From assembly GCF_001553785.1 (NCBI RefSeq), contig NZ_LOJP01000001.1, positions 4,760,044 through 4,824,043 on the forward strand: 64,000 nt of DNA. Reading direction: 5' to 3'. A model generated the notes under the pieces. The model saw only the letters and a program-made list of their open reading frames with translations, searched no databases and was not told where the DNA came from. Below are positions 26,495 through 35,029 of the stretch, one piece after another (the first letter of the stretch is position 1; each line of letters starts with the position of its first letter). The position numbers and the translations under genes are program-made. The DNA comes from Actinoplanes sp. TFC3 (GTDB lineage Bacteria > Actinomycetota > Actinomycetes > Mycobacteriales > Micromonosporaceae).

Positions 26495-27232
26495 TCAGCG
26501 GGAACGCACGGTTACCGCGCCGGCCGGGGACGTGATGTCGAGCGAGTAGCGCCTTGTGGTCGTACCCACCGAGGTCAGCACGGATCCCGGGCCCGCAGCG
26601 GCCGGAACACGTCCCGGGAGCGTGACTGACGCCGCTCCCCCACGCAGCCGCAGCCGCACCGCCGTCGCCCGCGGCACCGAGACGACCAGCTCGCCGACCG
26701 CACCCGTCACGGTGATCGGCACCGATCCCGACGGTCTGGACAGACGCACCTGCACCAGCCCGGCGCCGGAGCCGAGGGCCATCTTGCGGATCTTGCCTGA
26801 CCCCAGATCCAGGTGTTGCTCCCCCGCACCGGCGGGCAGCCGCAGATCCCAGCGCACCCGCCGGTTGAGCAGGATCTCGACGGTGTCCGGGCCGTCCCCG
26901 CCGGTCGGGACCAACGCCAGCCGCACACCCCCCGAGGGCCCGGTGATCCGGGGAGCCAGCCCCGACCCGGCCGGGGTGCTGATTTTGTAAAGCAACCCCG
27001 GGAGCGATATCAACCGGATGTCGACGCGCGACGCGGCGTCCCGCAGGCTGAGAGTGGCGATGCCCCTTTCCGGCAACACGCCGGTTAAAACATGCAATTG
27101 TGTCGATTCCTGAGGGAGTGGAGCCGGGCTCGGAAATGGCCGGCACCCGCCCGAAAACATCGCCGTGACCAGCACAAACAGGGCAAATATACGGCGGGTG
27201 GGGCGATGGCGACGCAGCGCAGTAGGCACCAT
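26495..27232 (-). CDS. Lipoprotein with adhesin-like beta repeat domain
   Basis: 245 residues. The signal peptide (RRIFALFVLVTAMFSGGC) ends in a lipobox. The mature part has short regular beta strands: LDLGSGKIRKMALGSGAGLVQV, then LVVSVPRATAVRLRLRGGAASVTL, in the manner of the DUF4097/DUF2154 adhesin-like beta-helix. Such domains are found as membrane-anchored sensors or adhesins. No Cys beyond the lipidated one. It is divergent from a 70-residue membrane protein gene. Domain call is tentative. Confidence 0.7.
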   Translation of the reverse strand: MVPTALRRHRPTRRIFALFVLVTAMFSGGCRPFPSPAPLPQESTQLHVLTGVLPERGIATLSLRDAASRVDIRLISLPGLLYKISTPAGSGLAPRITGPSGGVRLALVPTGGDGPDTVEILLNRRVRWDLRLPAGAGEQHLDLGSGKIRKMALGSGAGLVQVRLSRPSGSVPITVTGAVGELVVSVPRATAVRLRLRGGAASVTLPGRVPAAAGPGSVLTSVGTTTRRYSLDITSPAGAVTVRSR

Positions 27233-27296
27233 CGGACAACACGCTATCGGCCGAAAGGGTGACGGCGATCTTGTTAAACCGGGCCAGACTGGCCGA

Positions 27297-27509
27297 ATGC
27301 GATCTGCTGCTGGTTTCCTCTCCGAGCGTCAGCGCCGACTTGCCTGGGTGGGCTTCGTGCTCGCCGCGTTCCAGGCGCCGCTCGCCGCCTCGCTCATCGA
27401 CGACGCCTCCTGGCTCTTCGCGGTCGTCGTGGCCCTTGTGGTCGCCACCGTGATCATGGCCGACGACAACCAGCGCCGCTCCGCAGCGGCCACCGCCGAA
27501 ATGGAATAA
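27297..27509 (+). CDS. Small membrane protein, 70 residues
   Basis: ATG 27297. Two hydrophobic segments (LAWVGFVLAAFQAPLAASLI and WLFAVVVALVVATVIMA) separated by DDAS, with a charged end (DDNQRRSAAATAEME). No family recognised. It converges with the following leftward gene with only 4 bases between stops. Confidence 0.6.
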   Translation: MRSAAGFLSERQRRLAWVGFVLAAFQAPLAASLIDDASWLFAVVVALVVATVIMADDNQRRSAAATAEME

Positions 27510-27513
27510 CGCT

Positions 27514-27939
27514 TCAGGGCCGGGATTCGTGGCCCGGCCGTCCTGCGGTGCGGCGCTGCTCCTTCAGCTCGGCCTCGTAGAGGTGCCGCCGGCCACCGGC
27601 CAGCTCGTCGCGGGCATCCTTCTCCAGGTTCCGGAACTCGGTGTAGTAGCCGTCGTCGTACTCCTCGACCACCTGGAACGTCCACCGCCCGGCAAGCACG
27701 TTGCGCCCGATCAGCTCCCGCTCGATCCGCTCGGCCAGCTTGTCGTGCCCGGCGCGGCGGAACAGCTCCGCGGCGTCGTCCAGCGCGAAGTCGGCCTTGC
27801 CGGTGAGCTGGTGCAGCGAGTACAGGTGCCCGCGGATCCGCTCGACGGTCTCCAGGGCCTCGCTGAACTTCCCCAGCGCCTCGACGGTGGTGTCGTCGAG
27901 CCCGGCCGGTCGGCGGGGGCTGTCGTCGGGTGCGGTCAT
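27514..27939 (-). CDS. Conserved hypothetical protein, 141 residues
   Basis: Helical cytoplasmic protein. ATG 27939 is chosen because the N-terminal part (SPRRPAGLDDTTVEALGKFSEALETVERIRGHLYSLH in part) matches a regular helix start, while the longer frame adds a Cys/Ser-rich stretch with no protein character. The motif WTFQVVEEYDDGYYTEFRNLEK is aromatic-rich and may be the functional core. No family named. Confidence 0.75.
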   Translation of the reverse strand: MTAPDDSPRRPAGLDDTTVEALGKFSEALETVERIRGHLYSLHQLTGKADFALDDAAELFRRAGHDKLAERIERELIGRNVLAGRWTFQVVEEYDDGYYTEFRNLEKDARDELAGGRRHLYEAELKEQRRTAGRPGHESRP

Positions 27940-28030
27940 GGCGCTGTACTTCCCCGCTTGGTGCAGTTCAACCGAGCTGCACCGATCAGGGGAACCGTTG
28001 GCTACCCGGGCGTCCCTACCTTTTGAACCT

Positions 28031-28381
28031 ATGAATGGCCTGTTCAGCGGCGCTGCCGCCCGCGCTGCCCTGCGTTCCGCCCACACCAGCCTGACCGAGC
28101 TGACGGCCTGCGTCGGCGACTCCGGCTTCGAGGCTGCCGCCCGGTTCCCCGGGCTGCTGGCCACCGTCGACCAGCATGCGGCCGGCATCCGCGACAGCCT
28201 GTCGACCGACGTGCGCCCGCTCACGCCGATCATCCTGGCCGCCTACGCCGAGGGTGTGCGCGACGCGGCGTTCAAGCACGGCTGGCGCCCGCCGGCCGGC
28301 CCGATTGACTGGTCGGCAAAAGACTGGGTGCTCACCCGCCTGCTCGCGGTCTGCTCGCTGGCCCGCACCCTGCCCGCCTGA
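28031..28381 (+). CDS. Hypothetical protein, 116 residues
   Basis: Begins ATG 28031. The sequence is helical (ARAALRSAHTSLTELTACVG then FPGLLATVDQHAAGIRDSL) and ends with a WSAKDWVLTRLLAVCSLA segment. No signal peptide, no metal or nucleotide motif. Similar short proteins occur in many actinomycetes, but I cannot place it in a named family with confidence. A strong hairpin follows. Confidence 0.65.
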   Translation: MNGLFSGAAARAALRSAHTSLTELTACVGDSGFEAAARFPGLLATVDQHAAGIRDSLSTDVRPLTPIILAAYAEGVRDAAFKHGWRPPAGPIDWSAKDWVLTRLLAVCSLARTLPA

Positions 28382-28423
28382 CCCTTCGACCCAGCGAGGC
28401 GAACACCACCGCTCCAGGCCTGA

Positions 28424-28451
28424 AGGCCGGCACCCACCCGGGTGCCGGCCT
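28424..28451. terminator. Hairpin between convergent genes
   Basis: Perfect 12-bp stem AGGCCGGCACCC/GGGTGCCGGCCT with an ACCC loop. It lies between the convergent 116-residue gene and the coiled-coil membrane gene and can serve both. Confidence 0.75.
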
Positions 28452-28453
28452 CC

Positions 28454-29575
28454 TTATTTCCCGGGGTCCTCCGGGCGCTTGATGATCTGGGTTTCGCCCT
28501 CGTCGTCGTCCGGGCCGAACCCGGGCACCGGGTTGTCCTCGCGCGGGCGCCGCTGCGCCGGGATGATCTGCGTCTGCTCCTCGGCCGCTTCCTGCAGCAG
28601 GCGCTGCCGCTCGGCCTCGGCTCGAGCCCTCTCGGCCCGTTGCGCGGCCTGGCGTACCTGCTCCTCGCGTTCGGCGGCGGCGCGCCGCTCGGCCTCCTGC
28701 CGTTCCTGCTCGGCCTTGCGCACGGCTTCCGCCCGCTTCTGCTCGGCCTCGATCCGGGCCGCCTCGGCGCGTGCTTCCTCGGCCTGACGCCGCTCGTCCT
28801 CGGCCTTGCGGGCGGCTTCCCGGCGCTCCTCCTCGGCCTTGAGCGCCGCCTCCGCGGCCTCCCGCTCGCGCCGGGCCTTGTCCTCCGCGTACATCCTGGC
28901 GTGCTCGCGGATCAGCGCCGACTCCTCGCTCGCGCGTTGCAGCCAGATGTCCCAGCGCTGCTGCATCGGCCGGACCAGCCCGCCGCCCACGCCGACGATC
29001 ACCACGCCGGCGACCGTGGCCAGCACCGCGATCAGCACCGGCTGGGTCACCGCGGTGGCGATGCCCACTTGGTCCAGCGCTGCTATCACGCCCAGGGCCA
29101 TGATCACCCAGTACGCGACGCGGGCCAGCAGCCACCCGTGGGCCAGCCCGCCCAGCGCGCTGCTGATCAGGTCGCGGGCCGCGCCGCCGATCGCCGCGGC
29201 CACCACGATGATCACGATGGCCACGAATGCCCGGGGCAGCCAGCCGACCAGCGCGGTGAGCAAGTCGCTGACCGGGTTGGGCCCCCAGATGCCGAACGCG
29301 AGCTGCAGCGCGAACAACAGCACCGCATAGAACGCGATCTTGGCGCACAGGTCGCTGGGCTGGATCCGGTCACCCAGCGCGCGGCCGACCGCACCGCGCT
29401 CCACCGCCCGGTCGAAGCCGACGCGGTGCAGCGCCTTGGCCACCACCGTGCGGGCCAGCCGGGCCAGCAGCCAGCCGATGCCCAGGATCAGCAGGAACGC
29501 GAGCGCGGCGGGCAGGAACAACAGGATCGATCGCCACATGTCTCGCAGCGCATCGCCGACGTCGGGGCCAGTCAT
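28454..29575 (-). CDS. Mechanosensitive-like membrane protein with long coiled coil
   Basis: 373 residues. Residues 1-190 carry about five membrane helices of the conserved TM-helix repeat type seen in small-channel relatives (ILLFLPAALAFLLILGIGWLLARLA then LVGWLPRAFVAIVIIVVAAAIGG). Residues about 200-350 are an almost uninterrupted Arg/Glu/Ala coiled coil, rich in EAER and RREAE repeats. Two copies of a short TQII motif (EEQTQIIPA and GETQIIKR) lie in the acidic tail. No MscS beta domain is present. The start is ATG 29575; the longer frame adds 23 unrelated residues. Divergent from the PP2C gene. Confidence 0.82.
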   Translation of the reverse strand: MTGPDVGDALRDMWRSILLFLPAALAFLLILGIGWLLARLARTVVAKALHRVGFDRAVERGAVGRALGDRIQPSDLCAKIAFYAVLLFALQLAFGIWGPNPVSDLLTALVGWLPRAFVAIVIIVVAAAIGGAARDLISSALGGLAHGWLLARVAYWVIMALGVIAALDQVGIATAVTQPVLIAVLATVAGVVIVGVGGGLVRPMQQRWDIWLQRASEESALIREHARMYAEDKARREREAAEAALKAEEERREAARKAEDERRQAEEARAEAARIEAEQKRAEAVRKAEQERQEAERRAAAEREEQVRQAAQRAERARAEAERQRLLQEAAEEQTQIIPAQRRPREDNPVPGFGPDDDEGETQIIKRPEDPGK

Positions 29576-29716
29576 GGGGCAGAGAGTAGAGCGGGGGTGC
29601 TCGTCGCGCACTCTCGGACGACCTCGCGACGGCATCATCCACACGTACCGGACAGATCAGCACGTCCGGCCAGTGCCCCCATCGTCCGAACGGCCGAGGC
29701 GGGCTACGCTCATGGC

Positions 29717-31885
29717 ATGGTCGGCATGGGGAGCCCTTCGGCAATGACAGCGTTACCTGCGCCGGAGCCCTCGCCGGGGACTGCCTTACCCGCCTCGGAC
29801 GTCGATATGCCGGCGCGTGCCGGGAAATGTGCCGACCTTGTCGCCGGGTTCGCCTGGGACACCACTCCGCTGGGCGCGCGCGACTCCTGGGACCCGGCCG
29901 TGCAAGCCACCGTCGAGATGCTGCTCACCTCGCCGGTTCCGATGGCGCTGGCCTGCGGCGACGACTTCGTGATGATCTACAACGACGCCTACGCCGACGT
30001 GCTCGGGGCCAAGCATCCCGCCGCGCTCGGCACGCCAGCCGCCGGGGTGTTCGGCGAGGCGTGGCAGAACCCGGGCCTGGGCGGGGTGGTCACCGACGTC
30101 CACCGCACCGGTCAGTCGTTCCTCGAGGCCGAGACCCAGATAGCGGTCCCGCGCGGAAATCACGTCGAGCAGGCCTCGTTCACCAGGGGCCATTCCGTGG
30201 TACGCGACCAGCGCGGCGCTGTCGCCGGGGTGCTGACCGTCGCCGCGGAGACCACCCACGTCACCCGGCGCCTGCAGAGCCTGGGCGAGCTGACCGCCAA
30301 GCTGGCCTCCGCGCTGACCATCGATGACGTGGCGCGCGTCGTCCTGACGTACGCGATGGCCTCCTTCGATGTTGATCACTGTGTTTTTGCTGTTGACGAC
30401 GGTGACGAGTTCCGCTTCGTGCGGCGCATCCGCGGCGAGATGATGGACGAGGCGGACGAGCGGCTGCCCCCGCTGTGGAAGCGGATCGGCGCCGACGTGG
30501 ACGCCCCGATGGTCACCGCGGCGCAGAGCGGACGGCCCTCGTTCACCTCCGACGGCGCGCCGCTGGCCACGATCGCCACCGACCGGCACGAGCGGCGGGT
30601 GCGGGCGCTGGCCGCGATGCCGCTGACCACGGAGTCGCTGACCGGCGCGCTGACCATGGGCTACCGCGCGACCCACTCGTGGTTGCCGGCCGAGCGCGCC
30701 CTGCTCTATGCGATCGCCGAACTGGTGGCCCAGGCCGCCGAGCGGGCCCGCCGGTTCGAGGCCCAGCACGGCACCGCCCAGCTACTGCAACGCTCGATGC
30801 TGCCGGAGCACCTGCCCGAGCTGGACCGCTTCCGCATCGCCGCGCGCTACGACGTGGGCGTGGACGGCAACGCGGCCGGCGGCGACTTCTACGACGCGTT
30901 CGAGCTGGCCGACGGGCGCCTGGCCATGGTGCTCGGCGACGTGGCCGGGCACGACGTGCGGGCCGCCGCGGTGATGGGCCAGGTGCGCGCGGCGCTGCGA
31001 GCCCTGGCGCTGACCGACGCCGCGCCGCCGACCGTGCTGGCCGGGCTGGACCGGCTGGTCGGCTCGCTGGGGGCCGAGTCGCGCAACGAGGAAATCTTCG
31101 TGACCGTGGTGTACGGGGTGCTCGACCCGGCCAACGGCACGATAACGCTGGCCAGCGCCGGTCACCCGCCGCCGGTGCTGCGCCGGGCCGGACGTGGCGA
31201 AGCCACCGCGGCGCTGGTGACGGTGCCGCCGGGTGCACCGCTCGGGCTGGGTGGCCGGTGGCAGTCGGCCACCGTGCAGCTCGAGCCGGGCGACACGATC
31301 CTGATGTACAGCGACGGCGTGGTCGAGCGCCGCGAACGCCCGCTCAGCGCCGGGCTCGACGACCTGGTGGCGGCCACCGCGGCAGCGGCCAGCGGCGACC
31401 CGCGCAACCTGTGCGCGCTGGCCACGGCGGCGGTGAGCGGGCCGACCGACGACGACGTGGCCGTGCTGGCGGTGGAGCGGGCGGTCGCGCTGAGCCGGTC
31501 CGCGACGATGCTGGTGCCCGCCGAGCCGACCGGACCGAGCCGGGTCCGCCAGTGGATGAGCACCCGGCTGCGCGACTGGTCGGTGCCCGAGCCGGTGATC
31601 GGGGCGGCCATCCTGTGCACCAGCGAGCTGACCACCAACGCGCTGCTGCACGCCGGCACCCCCGCCCAGGTGCACATCGACCTGAGCGCCGAGCGGCTGC
31701 TCGTCTCGGTGGCCGACACCGGCACCCGCGGGGCGGTCACCCGGGCCCGCACCGACGCCCTGAGCAGCCGCGGACGCGGGCTCGGCTTGATCGAGGAACT
31801 CAGCGACACCTGGGGCACAGACCCGACAGTGCGCGGCTCAACCGTGTGGTTCGAGATGCTCATACCTGCCCCGAAAAAGGGGTAA
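29717..31885 (+). CDS. PAS-GAF-PP2C-HATPase signalling phosphatase
   Basis: 722 residues, four modules. A PAS-like sensor (about 40-180, with FAWDTTPLGARDSW and MIYNDAYADVLGAKHP), a GAF domain (about 190-345), a SpoIIE/PP2C Ser/Thr phosphatase (about 355-590; GGDFYDAF and LGDVAGHD carry metal-binding Asp, SDGVVERR and DDDVAVLAV the later ones) and an RsbW-like HATPase domain (about 608-718; ELTTNALLHAGTP is the N-box). This layout links phosphatase and anti-sigma-like kinase in one chain, as in Rsb-type partner-switching regulators. A TACGCT box lies at 29705-29710 seven bases upstream, so the mRNA may be leaderless. Input ligand and target sigma factor unknown. Confidence 0.9.
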   Translation: MVGMGSPSAMTALPAPEPSPGTALPASDVDMPARAGKCADLVAGFAWDTTPLGARDSWDPAVQATVEMLLTSPVPMALACGDDFVMIYNDAYADVLGAKHPAALGTPAAGVFGEAWQNPGLGGVVTDVHRTGQSFLEAETQIAVPRGNHVEQASFTRGHSVVRDQRGAVAGVLTVAAETTHVTRRLQSLGELTAKLASALTIDDVARVVLTYAMASFDVDHCVFAVDDGDEFRFVRRIRGEMMDEADERLPPLWKRIGADVDAPMVTAAQSGRPSFTSDGAPLATIATDRHERRVRALAAMPLTTESLTGALTMGYRATHSWLPAERALLYAIAELVAQAAERARRFEAQHGTAQLLQRSMLPEHLPELDRFRIAARYDVGVDGNAAGGDFYDAFELADGRLAMVLGDVAGHDVRAAAVMGQVRAALRALALTDAAPPTVLAGLDRLVGSLGAESRNEEIFVTVVYGVLDPANGTITLASAGHPPPVLRRAGRGEATAALVTVPPGAPLGLGGRWQSATVQLEPGDTILMYSDGVVERRERPLSAGLDDLVAATAAAASGDPRNLCALATAAVSGPTDDDVAVLAVERAVALSRSATMLVPAEPTGPSRVRQWMSTRLRDWSVPEPVIGAAILCTSELTTNALLHAGTPAQVHIDLSAERLLVSVADTGTRGAVTRARTDALSSRGRGLGLIEELSDTWGTDPTVRGSTVWFEMLIPAPKKG

Positions 31886-31895
31886 GTGCCTGGGC

Positions 31896-32567
31896 ATGAC
31901 AGCTAAACGAGGGGTCCTCTTCGACGTCGACGGCACCCTGGTCGACACCACGTACCTGCACGCGGTCGCCTGGTGGGAGGCGCTGCGGCAGAGCGATCAC
32001 GACGTACCCATGGCGGAGATCCACCGGGGCATCGGCATGGGCTCGGACAAGCTGGTCGAGCACCTGCTCGGCGACCGCCGCGACAAGTCGAAGGACGACG
32101 AGCTGTCCACCGCCCACGACGTGCTGTACGGCGCCTGGTGGGAGCGTCTGCGCCCGCTACCCGGTGCGGCCGACCTGCTGCGGGCCTGCGCCGGGCGCGG
32201 GCTGGCGGTGGTGCTGGCATCCTCGGCCAAGAGCGAGGAACTCAAGCAGCTACGCCGCGTGGTGGACGCCGACGACGTGATCACCGCGGCTACCTCCTCC
32301 TCGGATGCCGAGCAGAGCAAACCCGAGCCGGACATCCTGCAGGCAGCACTGGAGCAGTCCGGCGTCGACCCCCAGCACAGCGTGTACGTGGGCGACGCGG
32401 TGTGGGACGTCAAGGCCGCGGCCAAGCTCAACATCGCGTGCATCGGGCTGGCCTGCGGTGGCACCAGCGCCGCCGAGCTGCGCGAGGCCGGGGCGGTGGA
32501 GACGTACGAGAACCCGGCCGATCTGCTCGCCCACCTGGACCAGTCGTACCTGAGCAAGCTGCGCTGA
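31896..32567 (+). CDS. HAD-family hydrolase
   Basis: 223 residues. HAD motif I is FDVDGTLVDTTYLHA, motif II is VLASSAKSEELKQLR, motif III Lys is in SKPEPDILQAAL and motif IV is VYVGDAVWDVKAA. The alpha-helical cap follows motif I (class I). Likely a phosphoglycolate or sugar-phosphate phosphatase; the substrate cannot be read. It starts ATG 10 bases after the PP2C gene and may be co-transcribed with it. Confidence 0.9.
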   Translation: MTAKRGVLFDVDGTLVDTTYLHAVAWWEALRQSDHDVPMAEIHRGIGMGSDKLVEHLLGDRRDKSKDDELSTAHDVLYGAWWERLRPLPGAADLLRACAGRGLAVVLASSAKSEELKQLRRVVDADDVITAATSSSDAEQSKPEPDILQAALEQSGVDPQHSVYVGDAVWDVKAAAKLNIACIGLACGGTSAAELREAGAVETYENPADLLAHLDQSYLSKLR

Positions 32568-32637
32568 GCGTGTAGCGGCGCCAGCCTGGTGGAAACCTGC
32601 GGCGGAGCTGCCGGTTCGGCGCCGGCCAGCTTCATGG

Positions 32638-32662
32638 GGTGGCTGGCGACGAGCCAGCCACC
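32638..32662. terminator. Hairpin between convergent genes
   Basis: Perfect 10-bp stem GGTGGCTGGC/GCCAGCCACC with a GACGA loop in the 200-base gap between the HAD gene and the leftward SDR gene. No T run. I see no other feature in this gap. Confidence 0.5.
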
Positions 32663-32768
32663 GCCCGTGCGAACTCCTCGGACCACGCCGTGATGAGCTG
32701 ATCCTCAACGAGCAGCTTGCGGTTCTGCCGCGACGTCATCGACGCCCATGACACCGATCGAGCGCCCG

Positions 32769-33563
32769 TCACGGCCGCCGCCATTTGTCGCTGTCCAGAT
32801 GCGAGCCTGCCTGCGGGCCCATCAGCAGCATGCCGCCGTCCACCAGCCACGAGGCGCCGGTCACGTACGACGCCGCCGGGCTCGCCAGGAACGCCACCAC
32901 CGCGGCCACCTCGCGGGCGTCGCCGGGGCGGCCCAGCGGCACCCCGGGGCGGCGCTCGGTGTGCGGGTCGACGTCCTCCTGCCCGGTCATCGGGGTGGCG
33001 ATCTCGCCGGGTGCCACCGCGTTGACCGTGATGGCGTGCTCAGCAAGCTCCTGCGCCATCACCTTGGTGAGCAGCCCCAGGCCGCCCTTGGCCGCGCAGT
33101 ACGCGCCGGAGCCGACCCGAGGGGCGGTCTCGTGCACGCTGGTGATGTTGATGATCCGGCCACCCTGACCGGCCGCGATCATCCTGCGTGCGGCCCGCTG
33201 GGCGCACAGGAACGGCCCGTCCAGGTCGACCGAGAGCACCTCGCGCCAGTCCTGCCACTCGGTGTCGACAACCGGGGTGGCGGTGCCCGTGCCGGCGCAG
33301 TTGACCAGCACACCGACGCTGCCCAGGGCGTCGGCCAGCTCGTCGATCACCGCCGCCGCCGCCGGCAGCCGGGTCAGGTCCAGATCGCGGATCTCGGCGC
33401 GCCGGCCGGCCTTACGGACCTCGTCGGCGGTGCTGCGGGCATGCCCGGCGTCGCGGTAGGCGCTGATGCCGATGTCGTACCCGGCCTCGGCAAGCGCTAC
33501 CGCGACGGCGCGTCCGATGCCCGACTCGGATCCGGTGACGATGGCGGTCATGGGATGGGTCAT
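32769..33563 (-). CDS. Short-chain dehydrogenase/reductase
   Basis: 264 residues. Cofactor motif TGSESGIGRAVAVALAEAG, strand-4 NCAG motif, catalytic Ser in INITSVHE, Tyr and Lys in YCAAKGG, and the C-terminal YVTGASWLVDGG. It is of the classical type close to 3-oxoacyl-ACP reductase and glucose dehydrogenase branches. The first ATG has a second ATG four codons later. Divergent from the antiporter gene. Substrate unknown. Confidence 0.9.
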   Translation of the reverse strand: MTHPMTAIVTGSESGIGRAVAVALAEAGYDIGISAYRDAGHARSTADEVRKAGRRAEIRDLDLTRLPAAAAVIDELADALGSVGVLVNCAGTGTATPVVDTEWQDWREVLSVDLDGPFLCAQRAARRMIAAGQGGRIINITSVHETAPRVGSGAYCAAKGGLGLLTKVMAQELAEHAITVNAVAPGEIATPMTGQEDVDPHTERRPGVPLGRPGDAREVAAVVAFLASPAASYVTGASWLVDGGMLLMGPQAGSHLDSDKWRRP

Positions 33564-33613
33564 AGCGCCCGCTTACCCGCACCGGCATGGTTGACCCCAT
33601 CGAGGGGCAGTGA

Positions 33614-34876
33614 TTGTGCGTGCAACTGAGCGACCTTCTCTTCGCCCTCTTCGGTGTGGGCGCCCTGCTGGCCGGCATCCTCCCCCGGGTTCTCGAACGC
33701 CGGCCGATGTCCATGCCGATCGTGTTCCTCGCTCTGGGCATGGTGGTCTTCGCGCTACCCCTGGACCTGCCCGATGCCGACCCGTTCGCCCATCCGAAGC
33801 TGACCCAGCACCTCACCGAGGTGTGCGTGATTGTGGCGCTGATGGGTGCCGGGCTCAAGATCGACCGTCCGCTGGCAAGGGGCCGCTGGACCTCGACATG
33901 GCGACTGCTGATCATCGCCATGCCGGTGACCATCGCGGCGGTCGCGCTGCTCGGGTGGTGGTGGGCTGGGCTCGTACCGGCGGCGGCTTTGCTCCTGGGC
34001 GGCGCGCTGGCCCCGACCGACCCGGTGCTGGCCGCGGATGTGCAGGTGGGTGAGCCGACCGATGAGGAGGACTCCGAGGACGAGGTACGGTTCGCGCTGA
34101 CCTCCGAGGCCGGGCTCAACGACGGGCTGGCCTTCCCGTTCGTCTACGCGGCGATCGCCCTGGCCCTGGGCACGTTCAGCTGGGCCGAGTGGGGCCTCAA
34201 GGACGTCGGTTACAAGATCCTCGTCGGCGTGGTGGGCGGCCTGCTCGTCGGTAGGTTCCTGGGCCAGCTGTTCTTCCGGGCCCGCAACAAGAAGCTGCGC
34301 CTGGCCCACCACTCCGAGGGGTTCCTGGCGCTGGCGGCGACCTTCCTCGCGTACGGGCTGGCCGAAGTTGCCGGGGGTTATGGGTTTCTCGCGGTCTTCA
34401 TTGCCGCTCGCGGGATCCGATCGGCGCAACGCTCGCACGAGTACCACCAGGTGCTGCACGAGTTCGCCGAGCAGATCGAACGGTTGCTGACCGTGCTGCT
34501 GCTCCTGCTGCTGGGCGGCGCGATCGTCGGCGGGTTGCTCAAGCCGCTCACGTGGCAGGCCGCACTGGTCGGGCTCGCCCTTGTCTTCGTCGTCCGGCCG
34601 CTTGCCGGATTCCTGTCGCTGCGCGGCGCCCCGGGGCATGCCACCGAGCATTGGGTCATCGCGGCCTTTGGTATCCGGGGCATCGGCAGCATTTATTACC
34701 TGTCGTACGCAATGAGCCACGCATCGTTCCCGGCGATGGATGTCATATGGGCGACAGTAGGATTCGTCATCCTCGTGAGCGTGGTGTTGCACGGTGTTGC
34801 GGTGACGCCCGTGATGCGGCTTCTGGACCGAATGAACGAGCGGTCCCGCACCCCGGAAGAGCGACACGCTCAGTAA
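33614..34876 (+). CDS. Sodium/proton antiporter, NhaP/CPA1 type
   Basis: 420 residues with about 12 helices. The CPA1 motif ALAPTDPVLAADVQVGEP and the ion-site motif TSEAGLNDGLAFPFVY are present, as is ATEHWVIAAFGIRGIGSIYYL near the end. An acidic cytoplasmic insert (TDEEDSEDEVRFA) precedes the ion-site helix. Start TTG 33614 has GAGGGG six bases away; GTG 33620 is possible. It exchanges Na+ or K+ for H+ and helps pH and salt tolerance. Divergent from the SDR gene. Confidence 0.9.
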   Translation: MCVQLSDLLFALFGVGALLAGILPRVLERRPMSMPIVFLALGMVVFALPLDLPDADPFAHPKLTQHLTEVCVIVALMGAGLKIDRPLARGRWTSTWRLLIIAMPVTIAAVALLGWWWAGLVPAAALLLGGALAPTDPVLAADVQVGEPTDEEDSEDEVRFALTSEAGLNDGLAFPFVYAAIALALGTFSWAEWGLKDVGYKILVGVVGGLLVGRFLGQLFFRARNKKLRLAHHSEGFLALAATFLAYGLAEVAGGYGFLAVFIAARGIRSAQRSHEYHQVLHEFAEQIERLLTVLLLLLLGGAIVGGLLKPLTWQAALVGLALVFVVRPLAGFLSLRGAPGHATEHWVIAAFGIRGIGSIYYLSYAMSHASFPAMDVIWATVGFVILVSVVLHGVAVTPVMRLLDRMNERSRTPEERHAQ

Positions 34877-35029
34877 TCGACATTGCTGTGGGTAATTGTC
34901 GAGCCGCCGAACCGTAGTTTATTTAGGACATTGAACCCGGGCGTGGTGGCGGAGCGTATTCATACCTGTAAAGTAATCGGCACCTCCCCCAGGCCGGTAA
35001 TCCACGATGGACGACGAAAGGTGCGGCCG

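Noticed and set aside
28442-29716. Long open rightward frame continuous with the PP2C gene
   Set aside because: It lies opposite the coiled-coil gene and reads as Leu/Arg-rich nonsense; the PP2C protein begins cleanly at 29717 with its sensor domain shortly after.
32632-32739. Possible 35-residue leftward protein in the HAD/SDR gap
   Set aside because: No ribosome site, no fold features, and it runs through the hairpin.
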